NCBI RefSeq assembly: GCF_051020955.1
Contig: NW_027476189.1
Coordinates: forward strand, 372,001-436,000
DNA length: 64,000 bases
Direction: 5' to 3'
Source: Megalopta genalis
Lineage: Eukaryota; Arthropoda; Insecta; Hymenoptera; Halictidae
The notes under the pieces were generated by a model that saw only the letters and a program-made list of their open reading frames with translations, searched no databases and was not told the DNA's origin. The position numbers and the translations under genes are program-made. Numbering within the stretch: position 1 is the first letter of the stretch; each line of letters starts with the position of its first letter. Positions 11,801-26,000 of this stretch are shown here, piece by piece.

Positions 11801-12847
11801 TGTTTCGCTTGGATTTGAAGCTAACTCGTTTGTTTCCCCTGCATTTGAAAGCTATATCACTTATAACGCAAGAATCTGATGCTCAATCATTTGTTTCGCA
11901 TGGATTTGAAGCTAAACCTTCTACATCGCATTGATTTTGCAGCTAAATCATGTGTTTCGCATGGATTTGAAGCTAACTCGTTTGTTCCGCGTGCATTTGA
12001 AGCTATATCACTCATATCCCAAGTGTTTGGAGGTAAATCATTTGTTTCGCATGGATTTGAAGCTAAACCTTCTACATCGCATTGATTTGAAGCTAAATCA
12101 TGTGTCTCGCTTGGATTTGATGCTAAACCATCTACATCGCATTGACTTGAAGCTAATTCATGTGTTTCGCTTGGATTTGAAGCTAACTCGTTCGTTTCGC
12201 CTGCATTTGTAGCTATATCACTTATATCGCAAGTACTTGAAGCTAAATCATTTGTTCCGCATGGATCTGTAGCTAAGACTTCTAATTCGCATTGATTTTG
12301 AAGCTAAAACATGTGTTTCGCATGGATTAGAAGCTAAGGCTTATACTTCGGATCTATTTGAAGCTAAATGTTGTGTATCGCATGGATTTTGTAGGTAACT
12401 CGATTGATTCGTCAGCATTTGAATCTATATCACTTATATCGCAAGTATCTGAAGCTAAATCATTTGTTTCGCATGGATTTGAAGCTAAGCCTGCTACTTC
12501 GTATCGATTTGAAGCTAAATGATATGTATCGCATGGATTTTGAACCTACCCCCGTTTGATTCGTCTGCATTTGCAGCTATATCACTTATATCCCAAGTGT
12601 TTGAAGCTAAATCATTTGTTTCGCATGGATTTGAGGCTAAACCTTCTACATCGCATTGATTTGAAGCTAAATCATGTGTTTCGCTTGGATTTGAATGTAT
12701 ACCTTCTACATAGTATTGGTTTCAAGCTTAATCACGTGTTTTGCATGGATTTGAAGCTAACTCGTTTGTTTCCCCTGCATTTGAAGCTATATCACTTATA
12801 ACGCAAGTATCTGATGCTCAATCATTTGTTTCGCATGGATTTGAAGC
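8870..12847 (-). repeat. Tandem duplication of about 1,988 bp, two copies
   Basis: Copy one (about 8,870-10,857) and copy two (about 10,858-12,847) are nearly identical. The offset grows from about 1,985 to 1,990 along the pair because single bases are inserted more often in copy two. Examples are ctactttcgtatcg at 11,167, ggattttgaagct near 11,300, cattcgatttg near 11,328, tgaaagctat near 11,847, gattttgcagc near 11,934 and gattttgaagct near 12,296. Copy one also has an extra base (tttgaaagct near 9,650). Substitutions are few. Either the duplication is very recent, or some differences are sequencing errors. Confidence 0.85.
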
Positions 12848-12849
12848 TA

Positions 12850-15800
12850 ATTCCTTCTACTTCGTATCGATTTGAAGCTAAATGATATGTATCGCATGGA
12901 TTTTGAGCCTACCCCGTTTGATTCGTCTGCATTTGCAGCTATATTACTTATACCGCAAGTGTTTGAAGCTAAATCATGTGTTTCGCTTGGATTTGAAGCT
13001 AAACCTTCTACATCGCATTGATTTGGAGCTAAATCATCTTTTTTCGCATGGATTTGAAGCTAAACTCGTTTGTTTGTCCTGCATTTGAAGCTATCTCGCT
13101 TATATCGCAAGTATCTAAACATAAATTATGTGTTTCGCTTGGATTTGAATGTATACCTTCTACATAGTATTGGTTTCAAGCTTAATCACGTGTTTTGCAT
13201 GGATTTGAAGCTTACTCGTTTGTTTCCCCTGCATTTGAAGCTATATCACTTATAACGCAAGTATCTGAACCTAAATCATTTGTTTCGCATCGATTTGAAG
13301 CTAAGCCTCCTACTTCGTATCGATTTGAAGCTAAATGATATGTATCGAATGGATTTTGAACCTACCCCGTTTGATTCGTCTGCATTTGCAGCTATATCAC
13401 TTATATCCCAAGTGTTTGAAGCTAAATCATTTGTTTCGCATGGATTTGAAGCTAAACCTTCTACATCGCATTGATTTGAAGCTAAATCATGTGTTTCGCT
13501 TGGATTTGAAGCTAACTCGTTTGTTTCGTCTGCATTTGAAGCTATATCACTTATAACGCAAGAATCTGATGCTCAATCATTTGGTTTCGCATGGATTTGA
13601 AGCTAAACCTTCTACATCGCATTGATTTGCAGCTAAATCATGTGTTTCGCATGGATTTGAAGCTAACTCGTTTGTTCCGCTTGCATTTGAAGCTATATCA
13701 CTCATATCCCAAGTGTTTGGAGGTAAATCATTTGTTTTGCCTGGATTTGAAGCTAAACCTTCTACATTGGATTGATTTGAAGCTAAATCATGTGTCCTCG
13801 CTTGGATTTGATGCTAAACCATCTACATCGCATTGATTTGAAGCTAAATCATGTGTTTCGCTTGGATTTGAAGCTAACTCGTTTGTTTCCCCTGCATTTG
13901 AAGCTATATCACTTACAACGCAAGTATCTGATGCTCAATCATTTGTTTCGCATGGATTTGAAGCTAAGCCTTCTACTTCGTATCGATTTGAAGCTAAATG
14001 ATATGTATCGCATGGATTTTGAACCTACCCCGTTTGATTCGTCTGCATTTGCAGCTATATTACTTATACCCCAAGTGTTTGAAGCTAAATCATGTGTTTC
14101 GCTTGGATTTGAAGCTAAACCTTCTACATCGCATTTATTTGAAGCTAAATCATCTTTTTCGCATGGATTTGAAGCTAACTCGTTTGTTTGTCCTGCATTT
14201 GAAGCTATCTCGCTTTTATCGCATGTATCTGATGCTAAATCAGTTGTGTCGCATGGATTTGAATCTAAACCTACTACATCGCATTGATTTGAAGCTAAAT
14301 CATGTGTTTCGCTTGGATTTGAAGCTAAACCTTCTACATTGCATTGATTTGAAGCTAAATCATGTGTTTCGCTTGGATTTGAGGCTAAACCTTCTACATC
14401 GCATTGATTTGAAGCTAAATCATGTGTTTCGCTTGGATTTGAAGCTAACTCGTTTGTTTCCCCTGCATTTGAAGCTATATTACTTATAACGCAAGTATCT
14501 GATGCTCAATCATTTGTTTCGCATGGATTTGAAGCTAATCCTTCTACTTCGTATCGATTTGAAGCTAAATGATATGTATCGCATGGATTTTGAGCCTACC
14601 CCGTTTGATTCGTCTGCATTTGCAGCTATATTACTTATACCCCAAGTGTTTGAAGCTAAATCATGTGTTTCGCTTGGATTTGAAGCTAAACCTTCTACAT
14701 CGCATTGATTTGGAGCTAAATCATCTTTTTCGCATGGATTTGAAGCTAACTCGTTTGTTTGTCCTGCATTTGAAGCTATCTCGCTTATATCGCAAGTATC
14801 TAAACATAAATTATGTGTTTCGCTTGGATTTGAATGTATACCTTCTACATAGTATTGGTTTCAAGCTTAATCACGTGTTTTGCATGGATTTGAAGCTAAC
14901 TCGTTTGTTTCCCCTGCATTTGAAGCTATATCACTTATAACGCAAGTATCTGAACCTAAATCATTTGTTTCGCATCGATTTGAAGCTAAGCCTTCTACTT
15001 CGTATCGATTTGAAGCTAAATGATATGTATCGAATGGATTTTGAACCTACCCCGTTTGATTCGTCTGCATTTGCAGCTATATCACTTATATCCCAAGTGT
15101 TTGAAGCTAAATCATTTGTTTCGCATGGATTTGAAGCTAAACCTTCTACATCGCATTGATTTGAAGCTAAATCATGTGTTTCGCTTGGATTTGAAGCTAA
15201 CTCGTTTGTTTCGTCTGCATTTGAAGCTATATCACTTATAACGCAAGAATCTGATGCTCAATCATTTGTTTCGCATGGATTTGAAGCTAAACCTTCTACA
15301 TCGCATTGATTTGCAGCTAAATCATGTGTTTCGCATGGATTTGAAGCTAACTCGTTTGTTCCGCTTGCATTTGAAGCTATATCACTCATATCCCAAGTGT
15401 TTGGAGGTAAATCATTCGTTTCGCCTGGATTTGAAGCTAAACCTTCTACATTGCATTGATTTGAAGCTAAATCATGTGTCTCGCTTGGATTTGATGCTAA
15501 ACCATCTACATCGCATTGATTTGAAGCTAAATCATGTGTTTCGCTTGGATTTGAAGCTAACTCGTTTGTTTCCCCTGCATTTGAAGCTATATCACTTACA
15601 ACGCAAGTATCTGATGCTCAATCATTTGTTTCGCATGGATTTGAAGCTAAGCCTTCTACTTCGTATCGATTTGAAGCTAAATGATATGTATCGCATGGAT
15701 TTTGAACCTACCCCGTTTGATTCGTCTGCATTTGCAGCTATATTACTTATACCCCAAGTGTTTGAAGCTAAATCATGTGTTTCGCTTGGATTTGAAGCTA

Positions 15801-16218
15801 AACCTTCTACATCGCATTTATTTGAAGCTAAATCATCTTTTTCGCATGGATTTGAAGCTAACTCGTTTGTTTGTCCTGCATTTGAAGCTATCTCGCTTAT
15901 ATCGCATGTATCTGATGCTAAATCAGTTGTGTCGCATGGATTTGAATCTAAACCTACTACATCGCATTGATTTGAAGCTAAATCATGTGTTTCGCTTGGA
16001 TTTGAAGCTAAACCTTCTACATTGCATTGATTTGAAGCTAAATCATGTGTTTCGCTTGGATTTGAGGCTAAACCTTCTACATCGCATTGATTTGAAGCTA
16101 AATCATGTGTTTCGCTTGGATTTGAAGCTAACTCGTTTGTTTCCCCTGCATTTGAAGCTATATTACTTATAACGCAAGTATCTGATGCTCAATCATTTGT
16201 TTCGCATGGATTTGAAGC
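12850..16218 (-). repeat. Tandem duplication of about 1,685 bp, two copies
   Basis: Copy one (about 12,850-14,535) and copy two (about 14,536-16,218) match at an offset falling from 1,687 to 1,683. Copy one has extra single bases in homopolymers or short runs (ctttttt near 13,045, ttggtttcgc near 13,582, gtcctcgcttgg near 13,796). The opening of copy one also resembles the start of the preceding 1,988-bp unit, so these composite repeats share modules. Confidence 0.82.
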
Positions 16219-19200
16219 TAAACCTTCTACATCGCATTGATTTGCAGCTAAATCATGTGTTTCGCATGGATTTAAATCTAACTCGTTAGTTTTATATCAA
16301 TATATCGCAAGTATCTGAACCTAAATCATTTGTTTCGCATGGATTTGAAGCTAAGCCTTCTACTTCGTATCGATTTGAAGCTAAATGATATGTATCGCAT
16401 GGATTTTGAACCTACCCCGTTTGATTCGTCTGCATTTGCAGATATATTACTTATATCCCAAGTGTTTGAAGCTAAATCATTTGTTTCGCATGGATTTGAA
16501 GCTAAACCTTCTACATCGCATTGATTTGAAGCTAAATCATGTGTTTCGCTTGGATTTGAAGGTATACCTTCTACATAGTATTGGTTTCAAGCTTAATCAT
16601 GTGTTTTGCATGGATTTGAAGCTAACTCGTTTGTTTCCCCTGCATTTGAAGCTATATCACTTACAACGCAAGTATCTGATGCTCAATCATTTGTTTCGCA
16701 TGGATTTGAAGCTAAGCCTTCTACTTCGTATCGATTTGAAGCTAAATGATATGTATCGCATGGATTTTGAACATACCCCGTTTGATTCGTCTGCATTTAC
16801 AGCTATATTACTTATACCACAAGTGTTTGAAGCTAAATCATGTGTTTCGCTTGGATTTGAAGCTAAACCTTCTACATCGCATTTATTTGAAGCTAAATCA
16901 TCTTTTTCGCATGGATTTGAAGCTAACTCGTTTGTTTGTCCTGCATTGAAGCTATCTCGCTTATATCGCATGTATCTGATGCTAAATCAGTTGTGTCGCA
17001 TGGATTTGAATCTAAACCTACTACATCGCATTGATTTGAAGCTAAATCATGTGTTTCGATGGATTTGAGGCTAAACCTTCTACATCGCATTGATTTGAAG
17101 CTAAATCATTTGTTTCGCATGGATTTGAAGCTAAGCCTTCTACTTCGTATCGATTTGAAGCTAAATGATATGTATCGCATGGATTTTGAACCTACCCCGT
17201 TTGATTCGTCTGCATATGCAGATATATTACTTATACCCCAAGTGTTTGGAGTTAAATCATTTGTTTCGCATGGATTTGAAGCTAAACCTTCAACATCGCA
17301 TTGATTTGCAGCTAAATCATGTGTTTCGCAAGGATTTGAATCTAACTCGTTAGTTTCGCCTGCATTTGAGGCTATGTCAATATATCGCAAGTATCTGAAC
17401 CTAAATCATTTGTTTCGCATCGATTTGAAGCTAAGCTTTCTACTTCGTATCGATTTGAAACTAAATGATATGTATCGCATGGATTTTGAACCTACCCCGT
17501 TTGATTCGTCTGCATTTGCAGCTATATCACTTATATCCCAAGTGTTTGAAGATAAATCATTTGTTTCGCATGGATTTGAAGCTAAACCTTCTACATCGCA
17601 TTGATTTGCAGCTAAATCATGTGTTTCGCATGGATTTGAAGCTAACTCGTTTGTTCCGCGTGCATTTGAAGCTATATCACTCATATCCCAAGTGTTTGGA
17701 GGTAAATCATTTGTTTCGCCTGGATTTGAAGCTAAACCTTCTACATTGCATTGATTTGAAGCTAAATCATGTGTCTCGCTTGGATTTGATGCTAAACCAT
17801 CTACATCGCATTGATTTGAAGCTAAATCATGTGTTTCGCATGGATTTGAAGCTAACTCGTTTGTTTCCCCTGCATTTGAAGCTATATCACTTACAACGCA
17901 AGTATCTGATGCTCAATCATTTGTTTCGCATGGATTTGAAGCTAAGCCTTCTACTTCGTATCGATTTGAAGCTAAATGATATGTATCGCATGGATTTTGA
18001 ACCTACCCCGTTTGATTCGTCTGCATTTGCAGCTATATTACTTATACCCCAAGTGTTTGAAGCTAAATCATGTGTTTCGCTTGGATTTGAAGCTAAACCT
18101 TCTACATCGCATTTATGTGAAGCTAAATCATCTTTTTCGCATGGATTTGAAGCTAACTCGTTTGTTTGTCCTGCATTTGAAGCTATCTCGCTTATATCGC
18201 ATGTATCTGATGCTAAATCAGTTGTGTCGCATGGATTTGAAGCTAAACCTACTACATCGCATTGATTTGAAGCTAAATCATGTGTTTCGCTTGGATTTGA
18301 AGCTAAACCTTCTACATTGCATTGATTTGAAGCTAAATCATGTGTTTCGCTTGGATTTGAGGCTAAACCTTCTACATCGCATTGATTTGAAGCTAAATCA
18401 TGTGTTTCGCTTGGATTTGAAGCTAACTCGTTTGTTTCCCCTGCATTTGAAGCTATATTACTTATAACGCAAGTATCTGATGCTCAATCATTTGTTTCGC
18501 ATGAATTTGAAGCTAAACCTTCTACATCGCATTGATTTGCAGCTAAATCATGTGTTTCGCATGGATTTAAATCTACTCGTTAGTTTCGCCTGCATTTGAA
18601 GCTATATCAATATATCGCAAGTATCTGAACCTAAATCATTTGTTACGCATGGATTTGAAGCTAAGCCTTCTACTTCGTATCGATTTGAAGCTAAATGATA
18701 TGTATCGCATGGATTTTGAACCTACCCCGTTTGATTCGTCTGCATTTGCAGATATATTACTTATATCCCAAGTGTTTGAAGCTAAATCATTTGTTTCGCA
18801 TGGATTTGAAGCTAAACCTTCTACATCGCATTGATTTGAAGCTAAATCATGTGTTTCGCTTGGATTTGAAGCTAAACCTTCTACATCGCATTTATTTGAA
18901 GCTAAATCATCTTTTCCGCATGGATTTGAAGCTAACTCGTTTGTTTGTCCTGCATTTGAAGCTATCTCGCTTATATCGCATGTATCTGATGCTAAATCAG
19001 TTGTGTCGCATGGATTTGAATCTAAACCTACTACATCGCATTGATTTGAAGCTAAATCATGTGTTTCGCTTGGATTTGAGGCTAAACCTTCTACATCGCA
19101 TTGATTTGAAGCTAAATCATTTGTTTCGCATGGATTTGAAGCTAAGCCTTCTACTTCGTATCGATTTGAAGCTAAATGATATGTATCGCATGGATTTTGA

Positions 19201-22200
19201 ACCTACCCCGTTTGATTCGTCTGCATTGATTTGCAGCTAAATCATGTGTTTCGCATGGATTTGAAGCTAACTCGTTTGTTCCGCGTGCATTTGAAGCTAT
19301 ATCACTCATATCCCAAGTGTTTGGAGGTAAATCATTTGTTTCGCATGGATTTGAAGCTATATCACTTATAACGCAAGTATCTGATGCTCAATCATTTGTT
19401 TCGCATGGATTTGAAGCTAATTCTTCTACTTCGTATCGATTTGAAGCTAAATGATATGTATCGCATGGATTTTGAGTCTACCCCGTTTGATTCGTCTGCA
19501 TTTGCAGCTATATCACTTATATCCCAAGTGTTTGAAGCTAAATCATGTGTTTCGCTTGGATTTGATGCTAAACCATCTACATCGCATTGATTTGAAGCTA
19601 AATCATGTGTTTCGCTTGGATTTGAAGCTAACTCGTTTGTTTCGTCTGCATTTGAAGCTATATCACTTGCAACGCAAGTATCTGATGCTCAATCATTTGT
19701 TTCGCATGGATTTGAAGCTAAGCCTTCTACTTCGTATCGATTTGAAGCTAAATGATATGTATCGCATGGATTTTGAACCTACCCCGTTTGATTCGTCTGC
19801 ATTTGCAGCTATATTACTTATACCCCAAGTGTTTGAAGCTAAATCATGTGTTTCGCTTGGATTTGAAGCTAAACTTCTACATCGCATTTATTTGAAGCTA
19901 AATCATCTTTTTCGCATGGATTTGAAGCTAACTCGTTTGTTTGTCCTGCATTTGAAGCTATCTCGCTTATATCGCATGTATCTGATGCTAAATCAGTTGT
20001 GTCGCATGGATTTGAAGCTAAACCTACTACATCGCATTGATTTGAAGCTAAATCATGTGTTTCGCTTGGATTTGAAGCTAAACCTTCTACATTGCATTGA
20101 TTTGAAGCTAAATCATGTGTTTCGCTTGGATTTGAGGCAAAACCTTCTACATCGCATTGATTTGAAGCTAAATCATGTGTTTCGCTTGGATTTGAAGCTA
20201 ACTCGTTTGTTTCCCCTGCATTTGAAGCTATATTACTTATAACGCAAGTATCTGATGCTCAATCATTTGTTTCGCATGGATTTGAAGCTAAACCTTCTAC
20301 ATCGCATTGATTTGCAGCTAAATCATGTGTTTCGCATGGATTTAAATCTAACTCGTTAGTTTCGCCTGCATTTGAAGCTATATCAATATATCGCAAGTAT
20401 CTGAACCTAAATCATTTGTTTCGCATGGATTTGAAGCTAAGCCTTCTACTTCGTATCGATTTGAAGCTAAATGATATGTATCGCATGGATTTTGAACCTA
20501 CCCCGTTTGATTCGTCTGCATTTGCAGATATATTACTTATATCCCAAGTGTTTGAAGCTAAATCATTTGTTTCGCATGGATTTGAAGCTAAACCTTCTAC
20601 ATCGCATTGATTTGAAGCTAAATCATGTGTTTCGCATGGATTTGAAGCTAATCCTGCTACTTCGTATCGATTTGAAGCTAAATGATATGTATCGCATGGA
20701 TTTTGAACCTACCACGTTTGATTCGTCTGCATTTGCAGCTATATCACTTACAACGCAAGTATCTGATGCTCAATCATTTGTTTCGCATGGATTTGAAGCT
20801 AAGCCTTCTACTTCGTATCGATTTGAAGCTAAATGATATGTATCGCATGGATTTTGAACCTACCCCGTTTGATTCGTCTGCATTTACAGCTATATTACTT
20901 ATACCATAAGTGTTTGAAGCTAAATCATGTGTTTCGCTTGGATTTGAAGCTAAACCTTCTACATCGCATTTATTTGAAGCTAAATCATCTTTTTCGCATG
21001 GATTTGAAGCTAACTCGTTTGTTTGTCCTGCATTTGAAGCTATCTCGCATATATCGCATGTATCTGATGCTAAATCAGTTGTGTCGCATGGATTTGAATC
21101 TAAACCTACTACATCGCATTGATTTGAAGCTAAATCATGTGTTTCGCTTGGATTTGAAGCTAAACCTTCTACATTGCATTGATTTGAAGCTAAATCATGT
21201 GTTTCGCTTGGATTTGAGGCTAAACCTTCTACATCGCATTGATTTGAAGCTAAATCATTTGTTTCGCATGGATTTGAAGCTAAGCCTTCTACTTCGTATC
21301 GATTTGAAGCTAAATGATATGTATCGCATGGATTTTGAACCTACCCCGTTTGATTCGTCTGCATATGCAGATATATTACTTATACCCCAAGTGTTTGGAG
21401 TTAAATCATTTGTTTCGCATGGATTTGAAGCTAACCTTCAACATCGCATTGATTTGCAGCTAAATCATGTGTTTCGCAAGGATTTGAATCTAACTCGTTA
21501 GTTTCGCCTGCATTTGAGGCTATGTCAATATATCGCAAGTATCTGAACCTAAATCATTTGTTTCGCATCGATTTGAGCTAAGCTTTCTACTCGTATCGAT
21601 TTGAAACTAAATGATATGTATCGCATGGATTTTGAACCTACCCCGTTTGATTCGTCTGCATTTGCAGCTATATCACTTATATCCCAAGTGTTTGAAGATA
21701 AATCATTTGTTTCGCATGGATTTGAAGCTAAACCTTCTACATCGCATTGATTTGAAGCTAAATCATCTTTTTCGCATGGATTTGAAGCTAACTCGTTTGT
21801 TTGTCCTGCATTTGAAGCTATCTCGCTTATATCGCATGTATCTGATGCTAAATCAGTTGTGTCGCATGGATTTGAATCTAAACCTACTACATCGCATTGA
21901 TTTGAAGCTAAATCATGTGTTTCGCTTGGATTTGAAGCTAAACCTTCTACATTGCATTGACTTGAAGCTAAATCATGTGTTTCGCTTGGATTTGAGGCTA
22001 AACCTTCTACATCGCATTGATTTGAAGCTAAATCATGTGTTTCGCTTGGATTTGAAGCTAACTCGTTTGTTTCCCCTGCATTTGAAGCTATATCACTTAT
22101 AACGCAAGTATCTGATGCTCAATCATTTGTTTCGCATGGATTTGAAGCTAAACCTTCTACATCGCATTGATTTGCAGCTAAATCATGTGTTTCGCATGGA

Positions 22201-23069
22201 TTTAAATCTAAATCGTTAGTTTCGCCTGCATTTGAAGCTATATCAATATATCGCAAGTATCTGAACCTAAATCATTTGTTTCGCATCGATTTGAAGCTAA
22301 ACCTTCTACATCGCAATGATTTGAAGCTAAATCATGTGTCTCGCTTGGATTTGATGCTAAACCATCTACATCGCATTGATTTGAAGCTAATTCATGTGTT
22401 TCGCTTGGATTTGAAGCTAACTCGTTTGCTTCGCCTGCATTTGTAGCTATATCACTTATATCGCAAGTACTTGAAGCTAAATCATTTGTTCCGCAAGGAT
22501 CTGTAGCTAAGGCTTCTAATTCGCATTGATTTGAAGCTAAAAGATGTGTTTCGCATGGATTAGAAGCTAAGGCTTATACTTCGGATCTATTTGAAGCTAA
22601 ATGTTGTGTTTCGCATGGATTTTGTAGGTAACTCGATTGATTCGTCAGCATTTGAATCTATATCACTTATATCGCAAGTATCTGAAGCTAAATCATTTGT
22701 TTCGCATGGATTTGAAGCTAATCCTGCTACTTCGTATCGATTTGAAGCTAAATGATATGTATCGCATGGATTTTGAACCTACCACGTTTGATTCGTCTGC
22801 ATTTGCAGCTATATCACTTATATCCCAAGTGTTTGAAGCTAAATCATTTGTTTCGCATGGATTTGAAGCTAAACCTTCTACATCGCATTGATTTGAAGCT
22901 AAATCATGTGTTTCGCTTGGATTTGAATGTATACCTTCTACATAGTATTGGTTTCAAGCTTAATCACGTGTTTTGCATGGATTTGAAGCTAACTCGTTTG
23001 TTTCCCCTGCATTTGAAGCTATATCACTTATAACGCAAGTATCTGAACCTAAATCATTTGTTTCGCATC
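16219..23069 (-). repeat. Mosaic of composite repeat modules within block B
   Basis: This stretch contains the same modules as the neighbouring duplications in shuffled combinations. The module beginning near 15,681 returns near 17,976. The one at 16,385 returns near 18,695 and 20,471. The one at 17,165 returns near 21,313, and the one at 17,465 near 21,611. Joints fall inside units, for example near 19,225 where a 31-bp marker unit runs directly into gattgatttgcagctaaatc, which looks like a deletion joint. No non-satellite sequence is present. Confidence 0.75.
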
Positions 23070-26000
23070 GATTTGAAGCTAAGCCTTCTACTTCGTATCG
23101 ATTTGAAGCTAAATGATATGTATCGAATGGATTTTGAACCTACCCCGTTTGATACGTCTGCATTTGCAGCTATATCACTATTATCCCAAGTGTTTGAAGC
23201 TAAATCATTTGTTTCGCATGGATTTGAAGCTAAACCTTCTACATCGCATTGATTTGAAGCTAAATCATGTGTTTCGCTTGGATTTGAAGCTACCTCGTTT
23301 GTTTCGTCTGCATTTGAAGCTATATCACTTATAACGCAAGAATCTGATGCTCAATCATTTGTTTCGCATGGATTTGAAGCTAACTCGTTTGTTCCGCTTG
23401 CATTTGAAGCTATATCACTCATATCCCAAGTGTTTGGAGGTAAATCATTTGTTTCGCCTGGATTTGAAGCTAAACCTTCTACATTGCATTGATTTGAAGC
23501 TAAATCATGTGTCTCGCTTGGATTTGATGCTAAACCATCTACATCGCATTGATTTGAAGCTAAATCATGTGTTTCGCTTGGATTTGAAGCTAACTCGTTT
23601 GTTTCCCCTGCATTTGAAGCTATATCACTTACAACGCAAGTATCTGATGCTCAATCATTTGTTTCGCATGGATTTGAAGCTAAGCCTTCTACTTCGTATC
23701 GATTTGAAGCTAAATGATATGTATCGCATGGATTTTGAACCTACCCCGTTTGATTCGTCTGCATTTGCAGCTATATTACTTATACCCCAAGTGTTTGAAG
23801 CTAAATCATGTGTTTCGCTTGGATTTGAAGCTAAACCTTCTACATCGCATTTATTTGAAGCTAAATCATTTTTTCGCATGGATTTGAAGCTAACTCGTAT
23901 GTTTGTCCTGGATTTGAAGCTATCTCGCTTGTATCGCATGTATCTGATGTTAAATCAGTTGTGTCGCATGGATTTGAAGCTAAACCTACTACATCGCATT
24001 GATTTGAAGCTAAATCATGTGTTTCGCTTGGATTTGAAGCTAAACCTTCTACATTGCATTGATTTGAAGCTAAATCACGTGTTTCGCTTGGATTTGAGGC
24101 TAAACCTTCTACATCGCATTGAGTTGAAGCTAAATCATGTGTTTCGCTTGGATTTGAAGCTAACTCGTTTGTTTCCCCTGCATTTGCAGCTACATTACTT
24201 ATAACGCAAGTATCTGAACCTAAATCATTTGTTTCGCATCGATTTGAAGCAAAGCTTTCTACTTCGTATCGATTTGAAGCTAAATGATATGTATCGCATG
24301 GATTTTGAACCTACCACGTTTGATTCGTCTGCATTTGCAGCTATAACACTTATATCCCAAGTGTGTGAAGCTAAATCATTTGTTTCGCATGGATTTGAAG
24401 CTAAACCTTCTACACCGCATTGATTCGAAACTAAATCATGTGTTTTGCTTGGATTTGAAGCTAACTCGTTTGTTTCCCCTGCATTTGAAGCTATATCGCT
24501 TATAACGCAAGTATCTGATGCTCAATCATTTGTTTCGCATGGATTTGAGGCTAAACCTTCTACATCGCATTGATTTGAAGCTAAATCATGTGTTTCGCTT
24601 GGATTTGAAGCTAACTCGTTTGTTTCTCCTGCATTTGAAGCTATATCACTTATATCGCAAGTACCTGAACCTAAATCATGTGTTTCGCATGGATTAGAAG
24701 CTAAGGCTTATACTTCGGATCTATTTGAAGCTAAATGTTGTGTATCGCATGGATTTTGAAGCTAACTCGCTTGATTCGTCAGCATTTGAAGCTATATCAC
24801 TTATATCGCAAGTATCTGAAGCTAAATCATTTGTTTCGCATGGATTTGAAGCTAAGCCTCCTACTTCGTATCGATTTGAAGCTAAATGATATGTATCGCA
24901 TGGATTTTGAACCTACCCCGTTTGATTCGTCTGCATTTGCAGCTATATCACTTATATCCCAAGTGTTTGAAGCTAAATCATTTGTTTCGCATGGATTTGA
25001 GGCTAAACCTTCTACATCGCATTGATTTGAAGCTAAATCATGTGTTTCGCTTGGATTTGAATGTATACCTTCTACATAGTATTGGTTTCAAGCTTAATCA
25101 CGTGTTTTGCATGGATTTGATGCTAACTCGTTTGTTTCCCCTGCATTTGAAGCTATATCACTTATAACGCAAGTATCTGAAGCTAAATCATTTGTTTCGC
25201 ATGGATTTGAAGCTAAGCCTCCTACTTCGTATCGTTTTGAAGCTGAATGATATGTATCGCATGCATTTTGAACCTACCCCGTTTGATTCGTCTGCATTTG
25301 CAGCTATATCACTTATATCCCAAGTGTTTGAAGCTAAATCATTTGTTTCGCATGGATTTGAAGCTAAACCTCCTACATCGCATTGATTTGAAGCTAAATC
25401 ATGTGTTTCGCTTGGTTTTGAATGTATACCTTCTACATAGTATTGGTTTCAAGCTTAATCACGTGTTTTGCATGGATTTGAAGCTAACTCGTTTGTTTCC
25501 CCTGCATTTGAAGCTATATCACTTATAACGCAAGTATCTGAACCTAAATCATTTGTTTCGCATGGATTTGAAGCTAAGCCTTCTACTTCGTATCGATTTG
25601 AAGCTAAATGATATGTATCGCATGGATTTTGAACCTACCCCGTTTGATTCGTCTGCATTTGCAGCTATATTACTTATACCCCAAGTGTTTGAAGCTAAAT
25701 CATGTGTTTCGCTTGGATTTGAAGCTAAACCTTCTACATCGCATTTATTTGAAGCTAAATCATTTTTTCGCATGGATTTGAAGTTAACTCGCTTGTTTCG
25801 CATGCAGTTGAAGCTAAATCATATTTATGACAAGTATCTGAATCTACACCATTTGTTTCGCACTGATTTGAAGCTAACTCGTTTGTTTCTCCTGCATTTG
25901 AAGCTATATCACTTATATCGCAAGTACCTGAACCTAAATCATGTGTTTCGCATGGATTAGAAGCTAAGGCTTATACTTCGGATCTATTTGAAGCTAAATG

